Assembly (NCBI RefSeq): GCF_013364275.1
Contig: NZ_CP054932.1
Coordinates: 6,510,001-6,574,000 of the forward strand
DNA length: 64,000 nucleotides
From: Actinomadura sp. NAK00032
GTDB taxonomy: Bacteria; Actinomycetota; Actinomycetes; Streptosporangiales; Streptosporangiaceae
Direction of reading: 5' to 3'
Below are positions 38,570 through 49,989 of the stretch, piece by piece. The first letter of the stretch is position 1; every line of letters starts with the position of its first letter. The notes beneath the pieces are model-generated. The model was not told the DNA's origin. It did not search any database and was given only the letters and a program-made list of their open reading frames with translations. A program made the position numbers and the translations under genes.

Positions 38570-40414
38570 CTAGCCATAGGTCAGGCCGTAGCCGAACGGG
38601 AAGAGGGGCTTCTTGCCGTCGCCCCGGTTGATGGGCTCCTGGTCGCCGCCGCGCATCCACGTCACCGGGAGCTTCCCGCGCGGGTCGGCGTCGCCGTACA
38701 GGACGTCGGCGACGCCCCGCCCCTCGGTGCCCGGCAGCCACGCCGCGACCAGCGCGTCCCATTTCGGCAGGTCCTCGGCGACGTCCAGCGGACGGCCCGA
38801 CACCAGCACCACGATCACCGGGACGCCGGCGCCGCGCAGCCGGTCGATGGTCTTCAGGTCGGCGTCGTCCAGGCCGAGGCCGTCCGTCCGGTCGCCGTGG
38901 TACTCCGCGTACGGTGTCTCGCCCACCACGGCGATCGCCGCGTCGTAGGACGGGTCGATGCCGGTGCCGTCCTTGCTGTAGGTGACGGTCGCGTCCGGGT
39001 CGGCGGCCTTGCGGATGCCGTCCAGGATCGTCGTGCCCGGGGTGATCGGGCCCGGCTTGCCCTGCCAGGTGATCGTCCAGCCGCCGGACTGCATGCCGAT
39101 GTCGTCCGCGCTGCGGCCCGCGACGAACACCTTGTCGTCGTCGTCCAGCGGGAGGACGTCGTCGTCGTTCTTCAGCAGCACCTGCGACTCGGCGACCGCC
39201 CGCCGCGCCAGCGCGCGGTGCGCGGCGCTGCCGACCGTCTTCAGGTATGACCGGTCCGCCATGGGCTGCTCGAACAGGCCCAGCTCGAACTTCTTGGTCA
39301 GGATGCGGCGGTTCGCGTCGTCGATGCGCTCCATCGGGACGTCGCCGTTCTTCACCTCGTCCCGCAGGTAGTCGATGAAGCGGCGCCACTCGGTCGGCAC
39401 CATGACCATGTCGATGCCGGCGTTGATCGCCGCGGCGACCTCGTCCTTGGTGAAGCCGGGCTTGCCGTCGATCTCGTCGATGCCGTTGTAGTCCGACACC
39501 ACGAACCCGCCGAAGCCCAACTCGCCCTTCAGCACGTCCGTGATGAGGTACTTGTTCTGGTGCATCTTCAGCCCGTTCCACGAGCTGTAGGAGATCATCA
39601 CCGAGCCGACGCCGCGCTTCACCGCCGCCTGGAACGGCGGCAGGTGCACCGCGCGCAGCTCCTTCTCCGGCAGCCGCACGTCGCCCCGGTCGTCGCCGCC
39701 CTCGGTGCCGCCGTCCCCCACGTAGTGCTTGGCCGTCGCCAGCACCGACGTGGGGCCGCCCAGCTCGTCCCCTTGCAGCCCGTCGATGACCGTCGTCATC
39801 ATCGTCGCCAGCTCGGGCACCTCGCCGAACGACTCGTACGTCCGCCCCCACCGGTCGTCGCGGGCGACGCAGACGCACGGGGCGAAGTCCCAGTCGACGC
39901 CCGTCCCCGCCATCTCCGCCGCTGTCGCGGCGCCGATCGCGCGGACCAGCGCGGGATCGCGGGTCGCGCCGAGCCCGATGTTGTGCGGGAAGATCGTCGC
40001 GCCGACCATGTTGTTGTTCCCGTGCACCGCGTCCACGCCGTACATGAGCGGGACGCGCAGCGGCGCGGCGAGCGCGGCCCGCTGGAACCCGTCGTACATG
40101 TCGGCCCAGCTCTCCGGCGTGTTCGGCTCGGGCGCCGACCCGCCGCTGGACAGCACCGACCCGATCCGGTACCGGGTGACCTCGTCCGGGGTGACGTATC
40201 TGCGCTCCGGCTGCGTCATCTGGCCGAGCTTGTCCGCCAGGCTCATCCGGTCGAGCAGGTCGGCGACCCGGTCCTGGACGGACAGGTGCGGGTCCAGGTA
40301 GGGGGCGGGCCCCGGCTCCGCCCGCACGGGCCCGCCGTAGCCGACGAGCGCCAGCGCCGCCAGCGCGCCGAACGCGAGGAGCCGGGACCGCATCGCTTTC
40401 AGGGAGGTGCGCAT
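38570..40414 (-). CDS. Secreted GH3 beta-glucosidase
   Basis: This 614-residue enzyme has a signal peptide (MRSRLLAFGALAALALVGYGGPVRAEPG region) and a two-domain GH3 structure. Motifs: LGQMTQPER, PLMYGVDAVHGNNN, GATIFPHNIGLGATRDP, AKHYVGDGGT, and the nucleophile Asp in GFVVSDYNGID. The C-terminal domain has SQVLLKNDDDVLPL and ends with FPFGYGLTYG. This type (ExoI/CdxA-like) cleaves cello-oligosaccharides or mixed beta-glucans outside the cell. I use the ATG at 40414; another in-frame ATG is at 40393. The 291 bp upstream contain no gene and are AT-richer, with a short AAAGCTTT palindrome near the start. Confidence 0.92.
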   Translation of the reverse strand: MRTSLKAMRSRLLAFGALAALALVGYGGPVRAEPGPAPYLDPHLSVQDRVADLLDRMSLADKLGQMTQPERRYVTPDEVTRYRIGSVLSSGGSAPEPNTPESWADMYDGFQRAALAAPLRVPLMYGVDAVHGNNNMVGATIFPHNIGLGATRDPALVRAIGAATAAEMAGTGVDWDFAPCVCVARDDRWGRTYESFGEVPELATMMTTVIDGLQGDELGGPTSVLATAKHYVGDGGTEGGDDRGDVRLPEKELRAVHLPPFQAAVKRGVGSVMISYSSWNGLKMHQNKYLITDVLKGELGFGGFVVSDYNGIDEIDGKPGFTKDEVAAAINAGIDMVMVPTEWRRFIDYLRDEVKNGDVPMERIDDANRRILTKKFELGLFEQPMADRSYLKTVGSAAHRALARRAVAESQVLLKNDDDVLPLDDDDKVFVAGRSADDIGMQSGGWTITWQGKPGPITPGTTILDGIRKAADPDATVTYSKDGTGIDPSYDAAIAVVGETPYAEYHGDRTDGLGLDDADLKTIDRLRGAGVPVIVVLVSGRPLDVAEDLPKWDALVAAWLPGTEGRGVADVLYGDADPRGKLPVTWMRGGDQEPINRGDGKKPLFPFGYGLTYG

Positions 40415-40705
40415 GCGGAAAGCTTTTCCAGGGTTGATCAAACGCAACGCAACCGACTGCCCGCGCATGGGCAATATCTGGCGGTCACCGCCAGGACAAA
40501 TAACCCCGACCAGGAACAAACCGCCGTTGCCCCGACCGCGGCCCCGCATGCGGGCCGGGATCGAGAGTTTTCCTACGATCTACACATTGATCAACATGAC
40601 CACTCGAACCACGGAAACAGGGTCCGTAGCACCTCATCGCGAATGAGGGAAAAGGGATGCGCCGAGCACGGCACAAATGGACTCCAGGTTCCCTGGGGAG
40701 GGCTC

Positions 40706-42052
40706 ATGGCAGTCAGGATTCTCGCTGCGCCACCGGAAGGCAGCGGCCTCGAACCGGTGCGCGGGCAGCCCGGCCTTCCGTTCGTCGGGAACACCGTGCG
40801 GTTCATACGGCGGCCCTTCGCGGTCACTCGCGACCAGTACCGGGAGTTCGGCCCGGTCACGTGGACATGGCTGTTCGGCAGGCGGGCCGTGGTCGTGCAC
40901 GGGCCGGAGGCCGCCGAGGCGGTCCTGGTCGACCGCGAAGGGGTCTTCGCCCACGGGCCCGCCTGGCAGGAGTTCCTGGGCCCGTTCTTCCGCCGCGGCC
41001 TCACCCGCCTGGACTTCGAGGAGCATCTCCAGCACCGGCGGATCATGCAGCGGGCGTTCACCCGCGACCGGCTGCGCTCGTACACGAGCGCGCTGGCACC
41101 CGGCATCAGACGCGACGTCCAGGCGTGGGAGCACGGCCGCGGCTTCCGGATGCACGACCACCTCAAGGTGCTCGCGCTCACCTGCGTCCTCGACGTCTTC
41201 ATGGGCGTCCGGGTGGAGCGGCCCGAAGCCGTCCGGGTCATCAGGGCCCTCAACGAGACCATCGCCGCCGGCGGGGCCATCGTGCGGTTTCCGGTGCCGG
41301 GGCTGCGGTGGCACAAGGGCCTCCAGGCTCGCGGGAGACTGGAGGAGTACATGCGCCGGCACCTGGCCGCCAAGCGCCGCGGCGGAGGCGACGACCTGTT
41401 CGCCATGCTCTCCCGGGCCGAGACCGACGACGGGCGCGCGTTCACCGACGAGGACGTCGTCAACCACATGATCTTCATGTTGCAGGCGGCGCACGACGCC
41501 ACCGCCACCACGCTCGCCATGGCGGCCTATCACCTCGGCGCGTCCCCGGCGTGGCAGGAGCGGCTGCGGGAGGAGTCGCTGGCGCTCGGCAAACCCACCC
41601 TGGAGTTCGACGACCTGGAATCGCTTCCCGCTGCCGGACTGGTGATGAAGGAGGCGCTCCGGCTGGTGACGTCGCCCTCAATGCTGCCTCGCCGGGCCAT
41701 CAGGGACACCCAGATCCTCGGCCATTACATTCCGTCCGGATCGCTGGTGATCGTACCCCCGCTCACCAATCACCGCATGCCCGCGTACTGGACCGACCCG
41801 GAACGGTTCGATCCCGACCGCTTTTCCGCACCGCGCTACGAGGACCGGGTGCACAAGTACGCTTTGACGCCCTTCGGCGGCGGTGCCCATAAATGCATCG
41901 GCTCGCACTTCGCGGACATGCATTTCAAAAGCATCCTGCACCAGATCCTGCTCAACCACCGCTGGAGCATTCCCGCGAACGGCCGGTGGCCGATCCGCAT
42001 GACCTCCCTCGTGCCGAAGGACGGGCTGCCCGTCCATCTCTCGGCCGTCTGA
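40706..42052 (+). CDS. Cytochrome P450 monooxygenase
   Basis: This 448-residue P450 has the I-helix motif QAAHDATATT, the K-helix EALR (ExxR), PERFDPDRF and the haem-binding loop PFGGGAHKCIGSHFA with the axial Cys at residue 397. The sequence style (CYP51/CYP120-like N-terminus with RGQPGLPFVGNTVRFIRRP) is that of soluble bacterial enzymes. GGGGAGGG precedes the ATG by about 5 nt. It starts the region that contains a polyketide synthase, so oxidation of a polyketide or lipid is a sensible guess. The 290 bp upstream are gene-free and relatively AT-rich. Confidence 0.94.
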   Translation: MAVRILAAPPEGSGLEPVRGQPGLPFVGNTVRFIRRPFAVTRDQYREFGPVTWTWLFGRRAVVVHGPEAAEAVLVDREGVFAHGPAWQEFLGPFFRRGLTRLDFEEHLQHRRIMQRAFTRDRLRSYTSALAPGIRRDVQAWEHGRGFRMHDHLKVLALTCVLDVFMGVRVERPEAVRVIRALNETIAAGGAIVRFPVPGLRWHKGLQARGRLEEYMRRHLAAKRRGGGDDLFAMLSRAETDDGRAFTDEDVVNHMIFMLQAAHDATATTLAMAAYHLGASPAWQERLREESLALGKPTLEFDDLESLPAAGLVMKEALRLVTSPSMLPRRAIRDTQILGHYIPSGSLVIVPPLTNHRMPAYWTDPERFDPDRFSAPRYEDRVHKYALTPFGGGAHKCIGSHFADMHFKSILHQILLNHRWSIPANGRWPIRMTSLVPKDGLPVHLSAV

Positions 42053-42075
42053 GGGTCCGCGGGCCCGTACTCCCG

Positions 42076-42681
42076 TCAGCCGTCCCGCCGGGATCCGCCG
42101 TAGATCATGTCCCCGAAGAACGGGTCGCGATGACCCAGCACCGTCAAGCCCTGGGCATCGATCTCTTCGACGAGCTGGGAGCCGGTGAAGCGGTTCTCGG
42201 TGGGATGGGAGCGGTTGTGCCGCAGGTGCGGCCGGTCGAGCCCCTGCTTGGTGAGCTCCTCGAAGTAGAACGTGCCGCCCGGTCTGAGGACGCGGGCCAC
42301 TTCCCGCACGGCCGCCTGCCAGTCGGGGACATGGTGCAGGATGCCGAAGTCGACGACCGCGTCGTACTCTCCGTCCGCGGGTACCAGGGCGCTGAGGTCG
42401 GTGACGTCGGCGATCCCGACCCGCACCCGGCCGCGGTGGGGCGCCAGCCGCCGCCGGGCCCGCCGCACCATCGCCGGATCCAGGTCGACGGCGTCCACGT
42501 GGCCCGCTCCCCACTCTTCCAGCAGGAGCTGGGACCCGTAGCCGGACCCGCATCCGATCTCCAGCACCCGGCCCCCCTCGGGGAGCGGGCCGCCGAACCG
42601 CCGCATCAGCGGCAGCGCGAGCCGGCGTTGCATCGCCCGCCGCACGGGGCTGTTCATGAACGCGGTCTCCACCTTGTCCAT
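42076..42681 (-). CDS. SAM-dependent class I methyltransferase
   Basis: This 201-residue protein has the SAM-binding motif I RVLEIGCGSGYGSQLL, an acidic motif II (VDAVDLDPAMVRRARRRL), DAVVDFGILHHVPDW and LRPGGTFYFEELT. I start it at the ATG at 42681 (MDKVETAFMNSPVRR), since the earlier part of the open frame reads through a 17-bp repeat and the end of the next gene. It resembles ubiquinone/menaquinone-type methyltransferases; substrate unknown. It is downstream of the WS/DGAT-like gene on the same strand and could be co-transcribed. Confidence 0.87.
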   Translation of the reverse strand: MDKVETAFMNSPVRRAMQRRLALPLMRRFGGPLPEGGRVLEIGCGSGYGSQLLLEEWGAGHVDAVDLDPAMVRRARRRLAPHRGRVRVGIADVTDLSALVPADGEYDAVVDFGILHHVPDWQAAVREVARVLRPGGTFYFEELTKQGLDRPHLRHNRSHPTENRFTGSQLVEEIDAQGLTVLGHRDPFFGDMIYGGSRRDG

Positions 42682-42693
42682 CGGCTCGTCCGC

Positions 42694-42744
42694 CTTCCTT
42701 GGCCAGGTGTATTCCTTGGTCAGGTCTATTCCTTGGTCAGGTGT
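42694..42744. repeat. Three tandem 17-bp repeats
   Basis: Three consecutive units of the form ATTCCTTGGTCAGGTGT (first unit with two changes, second with one) cover 42694-42710, 42711-42727 and 42728-42744. They span the stop codon of the WS/DGAT-like gene and the leader of the methyltransferase gene. Confidence 0.88.
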
Positions 42745-44059
42745 AGGCCCTGTGCAGGTCGGCCAAGGCTTCACCGCAGAGCTTTCCCAGGTGATCGGGA
42801 GTCGTGGGAGAGTCATCGGCGGCGAGGGACTTCTCGGCGAGCATGCAGACGGTCACCGAGGTCTCGTACTGGACGATCGCCACGATGAGGCGCTGGATCG
42901 GCGTCATCGCCGGGATCGCGAGCACGGTGCGCACGGGGTCGCCGAGAACGGACAGCCGCGGCGCCACCCGGAGCGTCGAGACGCATGCGTTGATGAGGCC
43001 GGGATCAAGGTAGCGATAGATGATCCTCCTGGCCACCGGGGAGGGAATGCCCGCGAGCGCCCGCCCGCGGTCGCGGTAGGCCTGGATCCGCTGCCCACTG
43101 GTCTGCTCCATGACCTGGCCCAGATGCTCGCGGGGAGAGGATCGGCCGCACGCCAGCGTCACCGGGAGCACGCCCACGGAATTGCTCAGGGCTCCGGCGC
43201 GGTCGGGCGGCCGGAGGTTGACCGGGACCCAGATGGTGAGGTCCCGCCGGCCGTGCGGCGCCTGCCATTCCCGCGGGGTCCACATGCGGAACGCGCCGGT
43301 GAGGGTCGCCAGGCACACCTGGTTGACGGTGGCCTCGGCGGCCCGGGCGACGTCCTGCAGCTGCCTGATGTCCAGGTCGATGGCACGAAGGAGGCATTCC
43401 CCGGTGAACGGTTGCCGGTTGGGCAGCCACGGGGTGCGGCGCCGCAGCGGGAACCCCGGATCGGTCAGGACCGACTTGACCATTCGTGAAGCGCGGGCCG
43501 CGGACTCCCGCGCGCCCGCACGCCGTCCGCGCCCGCGGAGCGGGCCGCCGCCGTCCGGGCCCGGCACGGAGGGCAGGGGCAGCCGCCGGCGGCCGAACAA
43601 GGCTTCGATCGTCGCGAACAGGGACGAGCCGTCCTGGAACATGTGGTGGGTCCGGTAGCAGACCAGGTACTCGTCGGGTTCGTGTCCGCGCAGGAGGGTG
43701 AGGTCCCACAGCGGACGCCTGAGAGACAGGTCCGGCAGATCGAAGATCGCGGCCATCGGGTCGTCGCCGGGCTCCAGCACCCGTTCGCCGACGTGGTGCC
43801 GGAGGTCGACGCCGGGGTCCTGCCGCCTCCACCCCCCATGGGCCCTGTCCAGCCGGAACGTCAGGACGGGAGCCTGGTTCAGCCGGTTCCCGACATGGTC
43901 CCGCAGCGCGGCCAGGTCGGGAGCGGCACCCTTCACCACGAGGATTCCACCGGTGGCCATGGAGATGTCCTCATGTTCGTCCACGTACTTGAGGACCTTG
44001 TCAACGGGGTTGAGCGGCACCGTTCCGGGCGGCACACGGCGTGAAGATGGCAGTCGCAT
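42737..44059 (-). CDS. WS/DGAT-family acyltransferase
   Basis: This 440-residue protein belongs to the wax ester synthase / diacylglycerol acyltransferase family. The active-site motif HHxxxDG reads THHMFQDGSS, and later parts TVNQVCLATLTGAFRMW and VPVNLRPPDRAGALSNSVGVLPVTL are family-typical. Length is near the usual 450-480. I prefer the ATG at 44059, which follows GGGG at 8 nt; an ATG at 44083 is possible. Classical members make storage lipids, but its position between a P450 gene and a PKS suggests it may acylate a polyketide. Confidence 0.87.
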   Translation of the reverse strand: MRLPSSRRVPPGTVPLNPVDKVLKYVDEHEDISMATGGILVVKGAAPDLAALRDHVGNRLNQAPVLTFRLDRAHGGWRRQDPGVDLRHHVGERVLEPGDDPMAAIFDLPDLSLRRPLWDLTLLRGHEPDEYLVCYRTHHMFQDGSSLFATIEALFGRRRLPLPSVPGPDGGGPLRGRGRRAGARESAARASRMVKSVLTDPGFPLRRRTPWLPNRQPFTGECLLRAIDLDIRQLQDVARAAEATVNQVCLATLTGAFRMWTPREWQAPHGRRDLTIWVPVNLRPPDRAGALSNSVGVLPVTLACGRSSPREHLGQVMEQTSGQRIQAYRDRGRALAGIPSPVARRIIYRYLDPGLINACVSTLRVAPRLSVLGDPVRTVLAIPAMTPIQRLIVAIVQYETSVTVCMLAEKSLAADDSPTTPDHLGKLCGEALADLHRAYT

Positions 44060-44178
44060 TCTTGTCCCCTTTCCTGAAGCCATGCCCCATTGTCACTCTC
44101 CGTGATGCTAATACTTCCCAGAGCGACGAAGGTCAGGCGGGGGGCAGCGGGCGGTCAAAGTACGCCGCTCGCCGAAGG

Positions 44179-44695
<517 letters not shown>

Positions 44696-47600
44696 CTGGC
44701 CGAGGGCCGCGACGGGATCGGGGAAGCCCCGCCCGAACGCTGGGCGCCCTACGTCGCCGGCGACCCCGAGACCGCCGCCGCCGTGCGCCGCACGCTGCGC
44801 CCGGCGGGCTACCTCGCCGACATCGCCGGTTTCGACGCCGCCTTCTTCGGCATCTCGCCACGCGAGGCGCTGTCGATCGACCCGCAGCAGCGGATGCTCC
44901 TGGAGACCTGCTGGGAGGCCCTGGAACGCGCCGGCATCCCGCCGCGGTCGCTGCGGGGCACCGACACCGGGGTCTTCATGGCGGGCAACTCCCACGACTA
45001 CGGCGACCGGCTGATGGAGGACCTGCCCCGGCTGGAGGCCTGGGCGCTCAACGGGACCTACATGTTCGGCCTGGCCAACCGGCTGTCCCACGCGCTGGAC
45101 CTGCACGGGTCGAGCCTGGCCGTCGACACCGCCTGCGCCGGTTCGCTCACCGCCCTGCACATGGCATGCCAGCACCTGTGGCGGGGGGAGGTCGACCTGG
45201 CCGTCACCGGCGGCGCCAACGTGATGGCCGCTCCCGGCATCCAGATCGTCCTGAACGCGGCCGGCGCCACCGCCGCCGACGGCCGGAGCAAGAGCTTCGA
45301 CGCCGCCGCCGACGGGTACGGGCGCGGCGAGGGCGTCGGCGTGGTGATCCTCAAACGCCTCACCGACGCGCAGCGCGACGGTGACCCGGTGCTCGCGCTC
45401 GTCCGCGGCGGAGGCGTCTTCCACGACGGGACCGGCGAGGACATGATGGCGCCCAACGGCGCCGCCCAGGAGCGCATGCTGCGTCACGTGTACGAGCGGA
45501 GCGGCGTCTCCCCGGCCAGTGTCGGCTACGTCGAGACGCACGGCACCGGGACGCCCGCGGGCGACCCGGTCGAGGCGAACGCGCTGGCCGCCTTCTTCGG
45601 GACCGGCCGTCCGGCGGAGCGGCCCTGCCTGATCGGTTCGGTCAAGCCGAACATCGGCCACCTGGAGGCCGCCGCGGGGATCGCCGGGGTCATCAAGGCA
45701 GTGCTGTGCCTGCGGCACCGGGAGATAGCGGCGAGCCTGCACAGCGAGCCGTCCGGCTCCGTGGATTGGGACCGGTGCGGCCTGAAGGTGGTGCCCGCGC
45801 TGACCCCGTGGCCCGACGAGGACGGTCCCGCGCGGGCGGCGGTGTCCAGCTTCGGGGTCGGCGGCACCATCGCCCACGTGATCCTGGAGCAGGCCCCGCC
45901 CTCCAGCGTCCCGCCCCCGAGAACCCGTCGTTCGGGCGCCCGGTCCTCCGGTTCCCCGTCCGCCGCGCCCCGCGCGGCCGACGAGGCCGCCGCCGGCCCC
46001 CATGTCTTCCCGCTGTCGTCGATGTCGGAGGCGGGCGTGCAGGCCCAGGCCGCCCGGCTGGCCGACTGGATCGCCGCCCATCCCGACACCCCGGCGGCCT
46101 CGATCGGCCGTACCCTCGCCCGGCACCGGTCCCATCTGGCCTACCGCTCGACGGTCGTGGCCGCCGGCACCGCGCAGCTCGCGGAACGGCTGGGCGCTCC
46201 GGAACCGTTCCGCGCGCTCAGCCAGGACGCCCAGGTCGACCCCGTCTGGGTGTTCTCGGGGCACGGCGCCCAATGGGACGGCATGGGCCGCGAACTGCTG
46301 GCCGAGGAGCCGGTGTTCGCCGCCGCGATCGACGAGCTGGAACCGGTGTACCGGGAGGAGCTCGGCTACTCGGCTCGCGAGGCGATCATGGAGGGGGACT
46401 GGTCCTCCGCCGCCCGCGTGCAGGCCATCACCTTCGCCATGCAGGTCGCCCTGGCCGACCTGTGGCGGACGCGCGGGCTGCGTCCCGGCGCGATCGTCGG
46501 GCACTCCGTCGGCGAGATCGCGGCCGCGGTGGTGGCCGGCGCCCTGGACCGGACGCAGGCCGCGCGGTTCGCCTGCCGCCGGTCGCAGGTGGTCCGGCGC
46601 GCCGCCGGGCACGGCGGCATGGCCATGGTCGCGCTGCCCTTCGAACAGGCGAGCAAGCGCCTGATCGACCGCGACGACCTGGTCGCGGCCGTCAACGCCG
46701 CCCCCAACTGGTCGGTGGTCTCCGGAAGCGCCGAGGCCCTGCGCACGATGGAGGCCGAGTGCGCCGAGGAGGGGATCACCGTCCGGCACGTGGGAACGGA
46801 CATCCCCTTCCACAGCCCGTACATGGGACCCCTGATCGACGACGTCCGGGCCGCCGCCCGAGAGCTCGACTGCGCGCCGCCCGCGGTCCCGATGTACAGC
46901 TCGGTGACCGAGGACCCGCGCTCGGCCGCCGACCGGGACGACGCCTACTGGACGGCGATGCTGCGTGAACCCGTCCGCTTCGCCGACGCGATCGAGGCGG
47001 CCGTCGCCGACGGGCACCGGCTGTTCGTGGAGGTGTCCAGCCACCCCGTGGTGAGCCATTCCATCAGCGAGATCCTGGAGGACCTCGACGTCGAGGAGGG
47101 CGCCGCGGTGTGCAGCCTCCGCCGCGGCCGCCCCGAGCTCGAAACGCTGCTGGGCAGCCTCGGCGAGCTGCACTGCCGGGGCGCCCGGATCGACTGGTCG
47201 GCGCTGTACCCCGACGGCCCGCTGCTGGACCTGCCGACCATGGCCTGGCAGCGGCGGCCGTTCTGGCCGGCGGTGACCGGCCGCGCGGCGCAGGGCGGCG
47301 GCCACGACCCCGCCGGCCACACCCTGCTCGGTGCGCGGACGACGGTGAACGGCAGTTCGCCGACGCGGCTGTGGCAGACCCACCTCGACTACGACCGCCG
47401 CCCCTACCCGGACAGCCACCCGGTGCACGACATCGAGATCGTCCCGGCGGCCGTGCTGCTCAACACCTTCTTCACCGCGGGAGGCGCGGCGCTCGCGGAC
47501 GTCGACCTGCGGATCCCGGTGGCCGTCACCGCGCCCCGCGCCGTCCAGGTGATCCAGCAGGACGACCACCTGCGGCTGTGCACCCGGCTGACCGAGGACT

Positions 47601-49757
47601 CGGGCGGCGACGAGAAGGGCTGGATCACCCACACGACCGCGACCGTCGTCCCGCACGAGGCCCCGGCGGACTGGCCGGACGATCCCGAGGCGCTGCGGGC
47701 GAGGTGCGCCGAGCAGTGGCCGTGGGACAGGATCGAGGAACTCTTCCGCCGCCGCGGAATCGGCGGCTACGGATTCAGCTGGACCGTCGAGGAACTGCAC
47801 CGGGGCGACGGTGAGCTCATCGCCACCCTCACCGCGCCGGCGGGCTCGAGCTGGGCACCGCTGCTGGACGGCGCCCTGACCATGACTCCGCTGCTGCTGC
47901 CCGACGACGAATCGCTGCGGATGCCGGCGCACATCGCCGCGGCCGGTGTCGAGGGCGAGCCGCCCCACCGCGCCCTCGTCCACGCGCGCCTCAACGGCGA
48001 CCGGATCGATGTCTCCATCGCCGACGAGAGCACCCGCGTCCTCGCCCGTATCGGCGGCCTGCGCTTCGACCTGCTCGACGGCCCGCCCGGCGCGTTCGCC
48101 CCGCCGCAGCGGCTCGTCCATGAGCTCACCTGGGTGCCACTTGATTATGGAACGTTCCAAGAGATTCTCATCCCCATCGTCGTGGTCGGCGCGCACCCGG
48201 CCGACCGCGACTGGCTGGCCCGGGCCGGCGTGGACTGCCTGCACGCGGAGACGCCGCAGGAGGCGGTCGCCCTGCGCCCGGGCACCGTGCTGGTGCCCGC
48301 GGCACCGCCCGACCCCGGCGAGTCCCCGCACGCCGCGGCCCGGCGCAACGCTCTGGCCCTCGCCCGCACCGCGCAGGAACTGCACGGGCTGCCCTGCCCG
48401 GTGGCGCTGTGGTCCCTCACCCGCGGCGTGCGCGACGGCCGCGAACTGGCGCACGCGTCCGTCCCCGGGATGGCCCGCATCATCGCCGGCGAGCACCCCG
48501 ACATCTGGGGCGGCATCATCGACGTCGAAGGCGAGCCCACCGGCGAGCGGCTCCTCGACGTGCTCCGCACCGGCGCGGACCAGGACGTCATCGCCCTGAC
48601 GCCCGACGCCGTCCGCACCGCTCGCCTGGCCCCGGTCCAGCGGAACCCGAGCCGGCCCGCCACCGTCTACCGTCCCGACTCCACCTACCTGATCACCGGT
48701 GGCCTGGGCGCGCTCGGCCTGGAGGTCGCCCACTGGCTCGCCGGCCGCGGCGCCCGCCGGCTGGTGCTCCTCGGCCGCCGGGGACTGCCGCCCCGCCGCG
48801 AATGGGACGCGGTCACCGACGCCGCCGTCCTGCGGCGGATCGACTCGGTACGCGCGCTGGAGGCACTCGGCGTGATGGTCCGCGTGGTCGCCTGCGACAT
48901 CGCCGATGCCGACCAGGCCGCCGCCGCGCTCGACCCCGCCGCACTGGACATGCCGCCGGTGCGCGGCATCGTGCACGCCGCCGGCGTCGTCCGGGACACC
49001 CGGCTCATCGATCTCGACGAGTCCGCCCTCGCCGAGGTCATGCGGCCCAAGGCCGACGGAGCGATGGTTCTGCACGACCTCTTCCCGCCCGGCACCCTGG
49101 ACTTCTTCTGCCTGTTCTCCTCCAGCGGGCAGTACACCCGCATCACGGGCCAGGCCGCCTACGCCGCCGCCAACTCCTTCCTCGACGCCCTGGCGACCCA
49201 CCGCCCCGACGCGATCAGCCTGGGCTGGATGACCTGGCGAGACATGGGAATGTCGGAGTCCAACAGCGCCGGCCTGGCCGAGGCCAACGCGCGCGGCCTC
49301 GACGCGATCTCGGCCACGGAGGCGTTCGAGGCCTGGCGCCTGGCCGAGCGCCTCGACTCCTCCCACCTCGCCATCGCACGCGTGATCCCCACGCCCGCGC
49401 CCGCGGTGGTCCTGAGCCAGTTGCCCGTCACCGACGACATTCCCGAAACGACCTCCGCACCCGTCCGCTCGGAGGACCTGCCCGCCGACGTCTGCGCCCA
49501 GATCGCCGCCGAACTGAAAATGGATCCCGCCGAGATCGACCAGCGACGGCCGCTGGCCGAGATGGGGCTGGACTCGGTCATGACCGTCCGACTCCGCGCC
49601 CGGCTGACCCGCTCCTACGGCGTCGAACTCCCCCCGACCCTGCTGTGGGAGCAGCCCACCGCCCGCGCGCTGATCACCTACCTCGAGCAGCAACTCGCCC
49701 CTCAGGACGGCGATTGACCGCCCGCTCGGAAAGGAGCAGCACATGCAAAAGGCGAAG

Positions 49758-49830
49758 GGCCCCCGATCGGGATCGAACCGACACCTCCAGGACCACAACC
49801 TGGCGTGCAGACCACTACACCACGAAGGCC
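49758..49830 (-). tRNA. tRNA-His (GTG)
   Basis: The minus strand folds as a 73-nt tRNA including G-1. Acceptor GCCTTCG pairs with CGGGGGC through two G-U pairs, and G-1 faces discriminator C. The anticodon stem-loop is CCAGG-TTGTGGT-CCTGG with anticodon GTG, and the T-arm is GTCGG-TTCGATC-CCGAT. CCA is not encoded. One base separates it from the next tRNA. Confidence 0.9.
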
Positions 49831-49831
49831 G

Positions 49832-49904
49832 TGTCTCCGGCAGGAATCGAACCTGCGACCTCCGGGTCCGCAACCCGGCGCGCTCTCCACTGCGCCACGG
49901 AGAC
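49832..49904 (-). tRNA. tRNA-Arg with unusual GCG anticodon
   Basis: The 73-nt cloverleaf has a perfect 7-bp acceptor (GTCTCCG/CGGAGAC), discriminator A, D-stem GCGC/GCGC and anticodon arm CCGGG-TTGCGGA-CCCGG. Anticodon GCG would read CGC/CGU. The usual bacterial tRNA for these codons has ACG, edited to inosine. A20, C35 and G37 agree with arginine identity. CCA is not encoded. Confidence 0.85.
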
Positions 49905-49915
49905 GTGTTGTTACG

Positions 49916-49988
49916 TACCAGGTGCAGGAATCGAACCTGCCTGCAGCGGGATATGAATCCGCCGGACACACCAGCATCCTCACCTGGC
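49916..49988 (-). tRNA. Atypical tRNA with CAT anticodon (Met or Ile2)
   Basis: The 73-nt sequence folds into a cloverleaf with acceptor GCCAGGT/ACCTGGT, T-arm GCAGG-TTCGATT-CCTGC and anticodon arm GCGGA-TTCATAT-CCCGC. The closing A31-C39 pair is mismatched, position 38 is T, and position 8 is G where U8 is nearly universal. Elongator Met and lysidine-modified Ile2 cannot be told apart. It may be partly decayed or specialised. Confidence 0.7.
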
Positions 49989-49989
49989 G

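Noticed and set aside
40419..40426. AAAGCTTT palindrome near the start of the second GH3 gene
   Set aside because: Only eight bases are symmetric and no second copy near the ROK gene was found; too short to call an operator.
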